Source: an uncultured Clostridia bacterium (lineage in GTDB: Bacteria; Bacillota; Clostridia; Oscillospirales; Oscillospiraceae). Taken from it: a stretch of DNA of 36,191 nucleotides. A program made the translations under genes and the position numbers. Numbering within the stretch: the stretch's first letter is position 1; every line of letters begins with the position of its first letter. Of this stretch, positions 1 through 7,795 are shown piece after piece. The stretch is taken from NCBI GenBank assembly GCA_945482615.1, contig CALYRG010000009.1, forward strand, positions 1 to 36,191, given 5' to 3'. Below the pieces are notes generated by a model, which was given only the letters and a program-made list of their open reading frames with translations, did no database searches and was not told the origin of the DNA.

Positions 1-80
1 ACATTGTCATTTACCGAATTGATGAAGCACAAAAGCAGGTTCTGATTGTGACGGTGCGTTACGCCAGAAGTTCATTTTGA
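1..80 (+). CDS. RelE/ParE-type toxin, C-terminal end only (partial)
   Basis: Reading from base 3, the frame gives 25 residues and stops with TGA at 78-80. The text includes VIYRIDEAQKQVLIVTVRYA followed by RSSF. An Ile-x-Tyr-Arg strand, a polar turn and a final Val-x-Tyr-Ala-Arg strand match the C-terminal beta strands of RelE/ParE-family toxins, which are mRNA interferases or gyrase inhibitors in type II toxin-antitoxin pairs. The rest of the gene and any antitoxin lie before the window. A strong hairpin terminator follows six bases after the stop. The call rests on a short stretch, so the family is likely but the subfamily cannot be told. Confidence 0.6.
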   Translation, partial: IVIYRIDEAQKQVLIVTVRYARSSF

Positions 81-85
81 AGGAA

Positions 86-114
86 GCCGGAGGGACAAAA
101 ACCCTCCGGCTTTT
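86..114. terminator. Bidirectional hairpin terminator between the toxin and surface-protein remnant
   Basis: A perfect 9-bp stem, GCCGGAGGG at 86-94 with CCCTCCGGC at 102-110, encloses an A-rich loop and is followed by TTTT. It sits between two convergent reading frames. On the minus strand the loop and flank also give a T-rich exit, so it can serve both. Confidence 0.8.
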
Positions 115-118
115 CAGA

Positions 119-608
119 TTAGTGGAGCTTCTTCTTATTCAGAATCAGCAGAACGGTCACGGAACCAGCCATGAGCAGGACACCTGCCAGGGTAATCAGC
201 AGGGTGCCGTTGTCACCGGTCTTGGGCAGATCAAAACCGCGAGTGTTTACCACGGTCAGAGGGGCTTCGGCATTCACGCTGCCGTTATCCTCCAGCATGG
301 TGACCTTCTTGCCGTCCACGGCAGTGGAAGCGGTCAGCAGCTTGTGTTCCAGGTGCTTCTGCTGGCTATTGTGGAGATCACCGTTATCGTGGATAATGGA
401 AGCATACCGGGGGTCGTTCTGGATCAGGCCCAGCACATCGGAATCGTAGATGTCGCACAGGTCAGTGGTCTCGGTCTGGGAAATGACCACATCAACGCCC
501 TGCTTCAGCATCACATAGCGGCGGTCTGGATGGGAACAAAGTGGGTGGCGTCCGCCTTGTCGGTCACATGGTCAACCACATAGTAAACGCCATCGTTCTT
601 GTTCAGCT
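119..608 (-). pseudogene. C-terminal remnant of an LPXTG cell-wall-anchored surface protein
   Basis: The 131-residue minus-strand frame ends with a sortase sorting signal: LPKTG, a hydrophobic segment of about 20 residues, then a positive tail (NKKKLH). Such proteins are exported and linked to peptidoglycan by sortase A-type enzymes. Upstream, around 517-545, the reading frame shifts: one frame reads GVYYVVDHVTDKADATHFVP and then meets a stop, while the other continues as RYVMLKQGVDVVISQ. Beyond about 608 no long frame, signal peptide or ribosome site is seen. I therefore read it as a truncated and frameshifted end of a larger pilin or adhesin-like gene. A very small intact protein starting at 514 is possible but would have no export signal. 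Confidence 0.6.
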
Positions 609-1054
609 CTCTTGATTTCGTCAAATCACAAAATAAGCGCAGAAACGGAAGGGTGCAAATCCCATACAGCAGAGAACAAGCTCACAACACTCCCAAAATT
701 GCAAAAACAGCATCACAACAAGGCGCAACGACCATGCGCAATTGCGCCGAGGTGGGATATATCTGCAGGTATCAGGCTGGTAATCGAAAGCGCAGCTGGT
801 TTTGGTTTGGCCGCTTTGGCTTGAACCAATCCCGGATGCCTGCGTGGGCATGTCGGAGTAATTCAACGATTCCGTCGGCAATTCTATAGTATCGGAATTA
901 CACCTTTTCCTTAATTGACCTGGCCGCATCCAGGACAGATTTCAGCAAGGCATTAGGCGGTTGCGCCTTGCGTTTTTGCAACGCTTCACTGGATCAGCAA
1001 CGCTGGGCTCCCGGTTTTGTACCCGCACTTTGGGGACAGATTCCGCGCTGGGTC
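609..1054. other. Intergenic stretch with no recognisable gene
   Basis: About 450 bp without a convincing coding frame. Short frames exist on both strands, but none has a good ribosome site or familiar residues. The stretch lies between a decayed surface-protein end and the 3' end of a leftward gene, so it may be degraded DNA from an older rearrangement. I saw no tRNA and no clear terminator in it. Confidence 0.5.
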
Positions 1055-1675
1055 TCAGTCCTCCGTTGGAACAACCGTGATATCCGATACAAACGCCTCT
1101 GTGCCAATGTCCACGTATATGCCCAGCCGGCCTGCGCTGCCGGAACCATGCTTCAAACGTGGTACAGTCAGCACCGGATTGGGATCTCCATTCAAATAGA
1201 AGAACGCTTGTTCTTCTGAAAGAACCGCCCGGATCGTAAACCATTCATCCAGGCCAACCTCCACAGGCGCTTCGTATTCCGTAACGCCGAACTCCCGGAA
1301 ATAACGGAACGTATAGCCCGGATAAGAGAAGTATTGGCAGCCGTGGGCCTTGCGCACAGGGTCTGTGCAGCCGCGTCCGTTGGTTGGCCGCACATAGAAG
1401 CTCTCAAATTCCGAGCTGTTCTCCTTGGCCCGAAAAACAATACCCACAAAGCCCCGGGCGAAATCAGGAGCGTCCGGCAGCAACCGGCTGCGCAGGCGAA
1501 CCTCGATGGTTCCGTTGTGCAGCAGCGTGTCTTTCAGAACTGCGTAGGTGTTCTCATCAAAAAAATCCACCTTGTCCTTTTTCACCACCCGCATGACGGC
1601 CTGCCCATCCAGCACGGTGTTTTCGACCAAGGTGTGGACGGCATCGAACTGTTCCGCACTTGTATGTTTTTTCAT
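1055..1675 (-). CDS. Cytoplasmic concanavalin-A-like (LamG/DUF1080-type) beta-sandwich protein
   Basis: A 206-residue protein rich in alternating beta strands. Phrases such as GTIEVRLRSRLL, ARGFVGIVFRA, ESFYVRPTNGRG and EWFTIRAVLSEEQAFFYLNG resemble the jelly-roll fold of LamG or 3-keto-disaccharide-hydrolase-like (DUF1080) domains. There is no signal peptide or membrane segment. I chose the ATG at 1675 because AGGAGG lies 8 bases upstream; another ATG six bases earlier would be only 2 bases from it. A TTGATT/TATAAT promoter drives it, back to back with an HxlR regulator gene at 1911, which probably controls it. No catalytic residue can be assigned; binding or hydrolysis of a sugar is an inference from the fold only. 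Confidence 0.6.
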   Translation of the reverse strand: MKKHTSAEQFDAVHTLVENTVLDGQAVMRVVKKDKVDFFDENTYAVLKDTLLHNGTIEVRLRSRLLPDAPDFARGFVGIVFRAKENSSEFESFYVRPTNGRGCTDPVRKAHGCQYFSYPGYTFRYFREFGVTEYEAPVEVGLDEWFTIRAVLSEEQAFFYLNGDPNPVLTVPRLKHGSGSAGRLGIYVDIGTEAFVSDITVVPTED

Positions 1676-1769
1676 AGTCATTCCCTCCTGCAAATTCTTG
1701 AACTGCTTCATTGGGCGCTGGCGTCAAGCCATCGGCTGAAGCTTTCTTCCGTTATCCCATTCCAGATCG

Positions 1770-1798
1770 ATTATAGTCGGGATCGATAACCAAATCAA
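1770..1798 (-). promoter_or_regulatory. Sigma-A promoter of the concanavalin-A-like gene
   Basis: On the minus strand, TTGATT (1793-1798) and a perfect TATAAT (1770-1775) are separated by 17 bases. The ATG lies about 95 bases downstream. An ATCGAT sequence occurs next to the -10 box and again in the spacer. Confidence 0.75.
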
Positions 1799-1818
1799 GT
1801 ATGCACAAATTGATTACT

Positions 1819-1838
1819 CAGTCACTTTTTTGTGACTG
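1819..1838. promoter_or_regulatory. Palindromic operator candidate between the divergent promoters
   Basis: CAGTCAC and GTGACTG form a perfect 7-bp inverted repeat around TTTTTT. It lies two bases upstream of the -35 box of the HxlR gene and about 20 bases upstream of the -35 of the divergent gene. This is a natural site for a dimeric winged-helix regulator; that HxlR binds here is inference. Confidence 0.6.
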
Positions 1839-1840
1839 CC

Positions 1841-1869
1841 TTGATTTTCCGTGTTTTCCGCATTATGAT
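1841..1869 (+). promoter_or_regulatory. Sigma-A promoter of the HxlR regulator
   Basis: TTGATT (1841-1846) and TATGAT (1864-1869) are spaced by 17 bases. The start codon is about 40 bases downstream with a GGAGG site 7 bases before it. Confidence 0.75.
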
Positions 1870-1910
1870 AAGCGTGTAACATTCTGATAGGAACCAATGG
1901 AGGTACCGAA

Positions 1911-2240
1911 ATGCTGACGAAAGAAGAAATGCCCGCTTGCCCGGTAGCCACAACTGTCGCTCTCATCGGCAGCAAGTGGAAGCTGCTCATCATGCGGAAT
2001 TTACTTGCCCACCCCTGGCGCTTCAATGAGCTGAAAAAGGATTTGGATGGCATCAGCCAGAAGGTACTAACCGACAGCCTGCGCTCTATGGAATCTGACG
2101 GAATCATTACCCGCACCGTCTACCCGGAAGTGCCGCCCAGAGTGGAGTATGCACTGTCAGAGCTTGGTGAGTCCATGCGCCCGATTATCAAATCAATGGA
2201 GTTGTGGGGCATCGACTACAAAAAGAAGGCAGAAGGCTGA
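1911..2240 (+). CDS. HxlR-family winged helix-turn-helix regulator
   Basis: A 109-residue protein of normal family length. It has the typical N-terminal CPV motif (Cys10), then IGSKWKLLIMRNLL, the recognition helix region ISQKVLTDSLRSMESDGIITR and the wing PPRVEYALSELG. HxlR proteins such as YodB and HypR are dimeric repressors or activators that often sense electrophiles or oxidants through this conserved N-terminal cysteine. GGAGG lies 7 bases before the ATG. It is transcribed divergently from the concanavalin-A-like gene, and the palindrome at 1819-1838 suits autoregulation and control of the neighbour. The signal it senses cannot be told from the sequence. Confidence 0.92.
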   Translation: MLTKEEMPACPVATTVALIGSKWKLLIMRNLLAHPWRFNELKKDLDGISQKVLTDSLRSMESDGIITRTVYPEVPPRVEYALSELGESMRPIIKSMELWGIDYKKKAEG

Positions 2241-2320
2241 GAAAAGACCCATTTGTGCCTTTTCAGATACCCGCTTCATTTTGAAATTGAGCGAAACTCA
2301 AGCCTTTTTGGTGTACCGGC

Positions 2321-2480
2321 AAAAAAGCAGGAACGCTTTGTGGAGACTGCCGTCCCCGGCATTCCTGCGGCGAAGCGCTTCCGATTTGACGGACATCGGG
2401 CAAATCCGCAGGATTGTTCCCGGGCAGTCCGGGAGGCAGCCCTATGGGTGCGGCGGACTGCACCTTTCGTATTCCGAAAA
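2321..2480 (-). ncRNA. Candidate structured RNA downstream of the HU gene
   Basis: Between the HU terminator and position 2321 the minus strand is full of nested complementarity. GACTGCC pairs with GGCAGTC, CCTGCGG with CCGCAGG, and GATTTG with CAAATC. The 3' end has a 10-bp arm pair (2359-2368 with 2327-2336, one wobble) followed by TTTTTT at 2321-2326, like an intrinsic terminator. Total size is about 160 bases. I see no clear promoter right upstream, so it could be a processed 3' region of the HU message. A 6S-like RNA was considered from the long interrupted hairpin, but no defining motif was confirmed. Confidence 0.35.
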
Positions 2481-2487
2481 GAAAAGA

Positions 2488-2505
2488 CCCGCACCGAGGT
2501 GCGGG
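2488..2505 (-). terminator. Terminator of the HU gene
   Basis: A near-perfect stem, CCCGCACC with GGTGCGGG, lies 17 bases beyond the HU stop codon and is followed on the minus strand by a T-rich run. Confidence 0.75.
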
Positions 2506-2522
2506 CTTTTCAAAGAGCAGAA

Positions 2523-2798
2523 TCAGTTGTTGACTGCGTCCTTCAGCGCCTTGCCGGCCTTGAAAGCGGGAGCCTTGGAAGCGGGGATCTCCACTACAGC
2601 GCCGGTCTGGGGGTTCTTGCCGGTGCGGGCAGCGCGCTCCTTAACCTCAAAGGTGCCGAAGCCAACCAGCTGAACCTTCTCGCCCTTCACCAGGGAATCG
2701 GAGACGGCAGCGATGACGCTCTCAACGGCGGCGGCAGCGTCCTTCTTGGACAGGCCGGATTTCTCAGCCACGGCAGCAATCAGTTCAGTCTTGTTCAT
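2523..2798 (-). CDS. hup: DNA-binding protein HU
   Basis: A 91-residue protein, the standard HU length. It begins [20 protein letters not shown] and carries the HU signature [21 protein letters not shown] with the DNA-intercalating beta arm ([21 protein letters not shown]). HU is a dimeric nucleoid protein that bends DNA. The start is set by GGAGG nine bases upstream of the ATG; the frame is open further upstream but that part is not HU-like. It has its own promoter (2866-2894) and terminator (2488-2505), so it is probably monocistronic. This is a very secure call. Confidence 0.97.
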   Translation of the reverse strand: MNKTELIAAVAEKSGLSKKDAAAAVESVIAAVSDSLVKGEKVQLVGFGTFEVKERAARTGKNPQTGAVVEIPASKAPAFKAGKALKDAVNN

Positions 2799-2865
2799 TG
2801 AGTTATTCCTCCATACAGTGATCAATTGCATAGTCGGGGCCGCCTGATTGGCGACCAACCGCGGT

Positions 2866-2894
2866 ATCATATCATATTCTTCCCCGTCCGTCAA
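2866..2894 (-). promoter_or_regulatory. Sigma-A promoter of the HU gene
   Basis: TTGACG (2889-2894) and TATGAT (2866-2871) on the minus strand are spaced by 17 bases, giving a leader of about 60 bases. Confidence 0.7.
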
Positions 2895-2949
2895 TGAAAA
2901 ACTTGGAAAAAGCTGTCCTTTTATGACGATTTCCGCCTAACGGTCAAAA

Positions 2950-4308
2950 TTATTCCGCCTTTTGGGTCAGATCCCGGAGCCAGATGTACCGGCGGTAGTG
3001 CAGGAACACCGCCGGAACCTTGATAATTTCGTCCAGATTGAGAATGCAGTACACCGCCAGCACCGGCAGCTTCCACCGGAAGGCCGCCAGAAAGCCCAGG
3101 GGAATGGTGAAGCACCACATGGCAGCCAGGTTTCCCTGCATGTCGAACTTCATGTCTCCTCCGGCGGCAAATACGCCGTTGAGCACCGTGCAGTTGATGG
3201 ACTTTCCGATCACATATACGGCGTTGAACAGCAGCATGACCCTCAGATATCCCGCAGCCGTGGGCTCCAGAGGCGCCGCCGCCGTCACAGCGGGGGTTAC
3301 GGCCACCAGCACCGCCCCCGTGGCAGCGCCGAAGGCAGCCGAAAGTCTGGTCAGTCGGGCAGCGTCGGCCTTGGCCTGCTCCAGATTTCCGGAGCCCAGC
3401 ATGTTCCCCACCAGCACCACAGCGCCGCAGCTGAGACCCCGGCAGGCGCAGAACAGCAAAGTCCTTACAATGGAGGCGATGGAGTTGGCGGCCACCGCGT
3501 CGGAGCCCATGTGACCCAGCACTACGGAGCTCATGGTGCTGCCCACGCCCCACACCACGCTGGCTCCCAGGAACGTGGCTGTAAACCGGAAAAAGGGCTT
3601 TTCCAACGCCTGAACCCGGTGGGACAGATAGCTCCACCGGACGCCCACCCCTTCCAGCCGTCCGTTTTCATATATCGCAAGGCCCAGCTCCACCAGCCGG
3701 GAGATGACCGTGGCGTAGGCCGCGCCCACAATTCCCAGCCTGGGCGCACCGAACAGGCCGAAGATCAGCACCGCATTGAGGATGATGTTCAGCACCACCG
3801 CCAGGGAGCTGATCCGGGAGCTGACGGCGGCCTTTCCGATGTTCTTGAGCAGGCACAGGTACACCTGGGACACCGCAAACAGGAAATAGGACAGCGCCAC
3901 TGCCCGCAGATACATTCCGCCCCGCTCCACCAGCTCTGTCTGGTTGGTGAAAATGTACATCAGCTGCTCCGGCGCCAGCAGCGCCGCCAGGGTGGTCAGT
4001 CCTCCCGCCAGCAGATTGACCTTCAGCACAATGGGGAGTATCTCATTGACGGAGGGCTTGTCATCTCCGCCCCAGTACTGGGCCACCAGCACACCCCCTG
4101 CCTCCACGGCGGCGGCAATGACCATGCTGTAGACAAACTGCACCTGTCCCGCCAGGGAAACGGCGGACAGGGATTCCTGATCCACCAGGCCCAGCATCAC
4201 CGCGTCCGTGGCGCTGATCAGCGCCAGCATCAGCTGCTGCATGGTGATGGGGGCTACGATGGACCAGAGCTTTTGGGTAAACGCATCCTTTTCCCGGATT
4301 TTTGTCAT
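2950..4308 (-). CDS. MATE-family multidrug/cation antiporter
   Basis: A 452-residue membrane protein with about 12 hydrophobic segments in two similar halves, as in NorM/DinF-type MATE transporters. These export cationic drugs or metabolites in exchange for sodium ions or protons. Family-like stretches include SIVAPITMQQLMLALISATD near the N-terminus, LSAVSLAGQVQFVYSM, and the second-half counterpart MSSVVLGHMGSDAVAANSIA. I chose the ATG at 4308 because the upstream open frame is not MATE-like; the ribosome site (GGAAG close to the start) is weak. A promoter lies at 4340-4368 and a hairpin separates it from the HAD gene upstream, so it is probably transcribed alone. The substrate is unknown. 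Confidence 0.92.
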   Translation of the reverse strand: MTKIREKDAFTQKLWSIVAPITMQQLMLALISATDAVMLGLVDQESLSAVSLAGQVQFVYSMVIAAAVEAGGVLVAQYWGGDDKPSVNEILPIVLKVNLLAGGLTTLAALLAPEQLMYIFTNQTELVERGGMYLRAVALSYFLFAVSQVYLCLLKNIGKAAVSSRISSLAVVLNIILNAVLIFGLFGAPRLGIVGAAYATVISRLVELGLAIYENGRLEGVGVRWSYLSHRVQALEKPFFRFTATFLGASVVWGVGSTMSSVVLGHMGSDAVAANSIASIVRTLLFCACRGLSCGAVVLVGNMLGSGNLEQAKADAARLTRLSAAFGAATGAVLVAVTPAVTAAAPLEPTAAGYLRVMLLFNAVYVIGKSINCTVLNGVFAAGGDMKFDMQGNLAAMWCFTIPLGFLAAFRWKLPVLAVYCILNLDEIIKVPAVFLHYRRYIWLRDLTQKAE

Positions 4309-4339
4309 TTCTTCCAACCTTCCATATTCAAACGAACCG

Positions 4340-4368
4340 GCTATACCACATCGCCGCCGGAAACGCAA
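4340..4368 (-). promoter_or_regulatory. Promoter candidate of the MATE gene
   Basis: TTGCGT (4363-4368) and TATAGC (4340-4345) are spaced by 17 bases on the minus strand, with a TG just before the -10 box (extended -10). Confidence 0.5.
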
Positions 4369-4394
4369 GCCCCTTCCCGAAAACGGAAAGGGGC
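4369..4394 (-). terminator. Hairpin after the importer operon
   Basis: GCCCCTT (4369-4375) and AAGGGGC (4388-4394) pair, with a further CCG/CGG pair inside, eight bases beyond the HAD stop codon. The T-run after it on the minus strand is short, so it is an imperfect intrinsic terminator. Confidence 0.5.
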
Positions 4395-4402
4395 CTTATT
4401 GG

Positions 4403-5020
4403 TCATTGGACAGCTACCAGAATGCCGGCGCTTCGGAGGGCTTGACGCAGCTGCGCCGTACTGCCGTGAAACACCGCGCCGTGGAGCCCGCAGAAAAGGG
4501 CTCCCTCCACATTGGCAGGCACATCATCGATGAAGAAGCACTCCTCCGGGCGAAGCCCAAAGCGCTCCAGAAGCAGGCGGTAGATTTCCGGCTGGGGCTT
4601 TACCACTTTTTCGTCTGCGGAGATCAGGCAGCCGTCAAAGAACCGGCTTGCCCCGATCCTCGGCCAGTATGCATGCTGGCGCAGGCTGGCGTTGGACAGC
4701 AGATAGATCCCGTAGCCGGCTTCCTTCAGCTCCCGGATCAGCTCATACATGCCGTCCACCGGCAGCAGCGGTTCATCCCAGTGCATCACCAGGGTTTCCA
4801 CCGCGCCGTGAAGCCGCTCCGGAACCCTTTGGCAGATGCTGCGAACCGCCTCCTCTTCCGTCATGGAGCCGCGATCCATTCTGGCCCACTCCACGGAAAG
4901 GAACACCTGATCGGTCAAAAGCTTTCTGTCTGCCTCGTCCGGCTTCAGCCGGTCCAGGAAAATCCCACGGTCGAACCGGATCAGCACACCGCCCATGTCA
5001 AAAATCACATTTCGGATCAT
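4403..5020 (-). CDS. HAD-superfamily phosphatase (YihX/IA variant 3 type)
   Basis: A 205-residue soluble HAD hydrolase. Motif I is VIFDMGGVL with the nucleophile Asp8, motif II is LLSNAS, motif III is the Lys in VKPQPEIY and motif IV is CFFIDDVPANVEGA. The Gly-Gly form of motif I is common in the YihX group, whose E. coli member removes phosphate from alpha-glucose-1-phosphate. Its ATG shares one base with the stop of the ABC permease gene (TGATG), which suggests translational coupling. As the last gene of an AfuABC/FbpABC-type importer operon, it could dephosphorylate an imported sugar phosphate. That role is inferred from context; the family is otherwise broad in substrate. Confidence 0.85.
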   Translation of the reverse strand: MIRNVIFDMGGVLIRFDRGIFLDRLKPDEADRKLLTDQVFLSVEWARMDRGSMTEEEAVRSICQRVPERLHGAVETLVMHWDEPLLPVDGMYELIRELKEAGYGIYLLSNASLRQHAYWPRIGASRFFDGCLISADEKVVKPQPEIYRLLLERFGLRPEECFFIDDVPANVEGALFCGLHGAVFHGSTAQLRQALRSAGILVAVQ

Positions 5021-6681
5021 CAGACAATTTTCACCTTGCCCTTTGTTGCCCGGAAGACAATCAGCAGAGAGATGATGGTGGTCACCGTCAGGATCGTGGC
5101 CAGCGCCCCCGCAGTTCCGTCGCTCATACGGGTGACCTCCTGGTAGATCGCCACGGCGATGGTGGAGGTCTTGCCGGAATACAGCATGATGGAGCTGGAC
5201 AGTTCGTTGATGCAGGTGATCCAGCTCAGCACCGCGCCGGACATGATCCCCGGCAGCATCATACGGGCGGTGACGGTGAAGAAGGTCTTCATGGGAGAGA
5301 CACCCAGATTGATAGAGGCCTCCTCCACGCTGGGGTCCATCTGGTACAGGAAGGCCGAACCGGAGCGAACCGTATAGGGCAGCTTCCGCACAATATAGGA
5401 GATGATCATAATGGCGGCTGTTCCCACCAGCATCAGCGGCTTGCGGTTGAAGGCGACAATCAGGCCGATACCCAGGACAGAGCCGGGGATTACATAGGGG
5501 AACATAATCAGCGTGTCAATGAGGTTGGCAACCTTACCCTTTTTGCGCACCAGGATGTAGGACACCAGAATGCCCAGAACGATGATGAACACAATGGCCA
5601 CCAGGGAGAAGACATAGGTGTTGCGGATATTGGTTCCCAGCCGGGAAAGGATGGCCCGGTAGTTGTTCAGGTTGATGCCCTTCACCACACCGGAGAAGCT
5701 GCGTTCCACAAAGGACTGGCACACCACCACAATCTGGGGCAGGAAAGCCAGAAATACCACAATGTAAATGGGCAGGGACACCAGCACCCGCTTCCCGCCG
5801 TGGAGAATGGTCTCCTGGGGAGGCCGGAGGGAGCTCATCTGGTAGTTTCGCTTGTCGATCACCAGCTTCTGGAAGGTCAGCACCAGCAGCGAGCAAGCCA
5901 CGATAATCACGGACAGCGCCGAAGCCATGTAGGGGTTGACCGCACTTTCGGACATGTACTCGTTGTAAACCAGCACCGGCAGAACGGTATAGCCCTCCCC
6001 CAGAAGCATCGGGGTGCCGAAGTCCGCCAGCGATGTCATAAACACCATGACGCAGCCTGCCAGGATGGAGGGCAGAATCACCGGGAGGGTGATGGTCCAG
6101 ATCCGCTTGAGCTTGTTCATGCCCAGATTCTCCGCCGCCTCCTCCAGAGAGCTGTCAATGCTGTTCATGGCGCCGGAGGTGTACAGGTAGATGTAGGGGA
6201 ACAGGTGGAGGGTGAAGACGAAAATGATGCCGTTCCTGCCGTAGATGGTGGGGGCAGTCAGGCCGATGAGGCCCAGCAGCCTGGCAAGCATTCCGTTCCG
6301 GCCCAGAAGGATGATCCAGGAGTACGCACCGATAAAGGGCGGACTCATCAGAGACATGATGATGAAGATGTGCAGGAGCTTCTTTCCCGCCACATTGTAG
6401 CGGGTCATCAGATAGGCGATGGGTACGCCGATGATGGTGGTGGTGACCACCGTGGCGATGCACACCATCAAGGATCGGATCAGCGTCTGGTAATAGTAGG
6501 GCTTGGTAAAGAACCGGATAAAGTTGTACAGCGTCAGCCCCTCCACCTTATTGGAGAACACACTCTTGGTGATGATGGTGTAGAAGGGGTAGACAATGAA
6601 CAGGCACATGCTGGCAATTACGAAAAGCTTTGTGAAGAACCAGAAATCCGGTCTCCATTTCTGCGCACGTTTTTGCTTCAC
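5020..6681 (-). CDS. ABC importer permease, fused two-module type (FbpB/AfuB/ThiP-like)
   Basis: A 553-residue protein with about 12 membrane segments arranged as two binding-protein-dependent permease modules (roughly residues 55-270 and 340-545). Each carries an EAA loop for docking the ATPase: EEAAENLGMNKLKRIWTITL and EEASINLGVSPMKTFFTVTA. Fusion of the two modules is typical of the ferric iron, thiamine and sugar-phosphate (AfuB) importers. The start is GTG, overlapping the ATPase stop by four bases (GTGA). It works with the ATPase (6678-7754) and lipoprotein (7890-8978). Family is secure; substrate is not. Confidence 0.93.
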   Translation of the reverse strand: MKQKRAQKWRPDFWFFTKLFVIASMCLFIVYPFYTIITKSVFSNKVEGLTLYNFIRFFTKPYYYQTLIRSLMVCIATVVTTTIIGVPIAYLMTRYNVAGKKLLHIFIIMSLMSPPFIGAYSWIILLGRNGMLARLLGLIGLTAPTIYGRNGIIFVFTLHLFPYIYLYTSGAMNSIDSSLEEAAENLGMNKLKRIWTITLPVILPSILAGCVMVFMTSLADFGTPMLLGEGYTVLPVLVYNEYMSESAVNPYMASALSVIIVACSLLVLTFQKLVIDKRNYQMSSLRPPQETILHGGKRVLVSLPIYIVVFLAFLPQIVVVCQSFVERSFSGVVKGINLNNYRAILSRLGTNIRNTYVFSLVAIVFIIVLGILVSYILVRKKGKVANLIDTLIMFPYVIPGSVLGIGLIVAFNRKPLMLVGTAAIMIISYIVRKLPYTVRSGSAFLYQMDPSVEEASINLGVSPMKTFFTVTARMMLPGIMSGAVLSWITCINELSSSIMLYSGKTSTIAVAIYQEVTRMSDGTAGALATILTVTTIISLLIVFRATKGKVKIV

Positions 6682-7754
6682 AACGAAAGCACCTCCTCGG
6701 ATTCCGCCTCGTAGAGGCTGACCCGGGCGGGGTCAAAGCGCAGGAAGACCCGCTCGCCGTCCTGATGCACCGCGGTGGTGTCCTTGGTATATTCGTTGAC
6801 GATGAGGCTCTGGCCGTTGTCCAGCTGAACCTCGTACTCGATAAAGTCCCCCAGGAAGGTGGAGAACAGAATCGTTCCGGGCATTCCCTCGCTGCTGAAG
6901 AACAGCTGCTCCGGCCGGGCGGAAAGCTTGGCGGGGCCGTGATAGCTGCGGCGCACAGGAATCTGAATCTGCAGCTCTCCCTGGATGGTTACCGCGGCAG
7001 GGCCTCTGTCCCCGGCATCCACCTGGCAGTCCAGGAAATTGCTGACGCCGATAAAGCCCGCCACAAAGGGGTTCTGAGGCTTGGCGTAGATCTGGTTGGG
7101 GGTGCCGATCTGCATAATGCGGCCATCCTTCATGACGGCGATCCGGTCGGAGATTGCCAGCGCCTCCTCCTGATCGTGGGTAACATAGATGGTGGTGATG
7201 CCCAGACTGCGCTGGAGCTTCTTGATTACGGAGCGCATCTGCACCCGGAGCTTGGCATCCAGGTTGGAAAGAGGCTCGTCCATCAGCAGCACGCTGGGCT
7301 CAATGACGAAGGCCCGGGCCAGGGCCACACGCTGCTGCTGTCCGCCGGAAAGCTCATTGGGCTTCCGATCCGCCAGATGGGCGATCTGCACCAGCTCCAG
7401 GGCCTTGGCCACCCGGGGGCCGATCTCAACCTTGGGAACCTTCCGAGCTTTCAGGCCGTAGGCCACATTCTCGCTGACCGTCAGATGAGGGAAGATGGCA
7501 TAGTTCTGGAACACCATGCCGATATCCCGCTTGTGGGCGGGAACATCGTTGATCCGCTTTTCACCGAAATAGAAATCGCCGCCCTCAATGGAATTGAAAC
7601 CGGCAATCATCCGCAGAAGCGTGGTCTTGCCGCAGCCGGAGGGGCCAAGGAGCGTAAAGAACTCGCCCTGCCGAATGTCAAGAGAAACCCCGTTGAGGGC
7701 GGTAAAGTCGCCATAGCGCTTCACCGCATCCTTGATGATGACCTCGTTACTCAT
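6678..7754 (-). CDS. ABC importer ATPase (FbpC/AfuC/PotA-like)
   Basis: A 359-residue nucleotide-binding protein. Walker A is GPSGCGKTT (about residues 37-45), the Q loop is GMVFQNYAIFPH, the signature is LSGGQQQR (about 134), Walker B is VLLMDEPLSNLD and the switch His is in YVTHDQEEA. A C-terminal TOBE-type beta domain (from about residue 280) matches the CUT2/Fe/polyamine importer ATPases. The ATG at 7754 has AAGGAGA seven bases upstream; the open frame continues upstream into the intercistronic hairpins and is not coding. It is the second gene of the operon, behind two hairpin terminators that should lower its expression relative to the binding protein. Confidence 0.95.
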   Translation of the reverse strand: MSNEVIIKDAVKRYGDFTALNGVSLDIRQGEFFTLLGPSGCGKTTLLRMIAGFNSIEGGDFYFGEKRINDVPAHKRDIGMVFQNYAIFPHLTVSENVAYGLKARKVPKVEIGPRVAKALELVQIAHLADRKPNELSGGQQQRVALARAFVIEPSVLLMDEPLSNLDAKLRVQMRSVIKKLQRSLGITTIYVTHDQEEALAISDRIAVMKDGRIMQIGTPNQIYAKPQNPFVAGFIGVSNFLDCQVDAGDRGPAAVTIQGELQIQIPVRRSYHGPAKLSARPEQLFFSSEGMPGTILFSTFLGDFIEYEVQLDNGQSLIVNEYTKDTTAVHQDGERVFLRFDPARVSLYEAESEEVLSL

Positions 7755-7795
7755 AAAATGCTCTCCTTCTGTCTGGGATAAGTCTGCAGTGCAAC

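Noticed and set aside
599..929. Overlapping short open frames on both strands (about 70-102 codons)
   Set aside because: No ribosome site, no family-like residues, and none extends into a neighbour; they look like chance frames in decayed DNA.
2962..6714. Very long plus-strand open frames opposite the MATE, HAD and ABC genes (523 and 688 codons)
   Set aside because: They are antisense shadows in GC-rich DNA: rich in His, Gln, Gly and Arg, without start sites, and lying exactly opposite secure genes.
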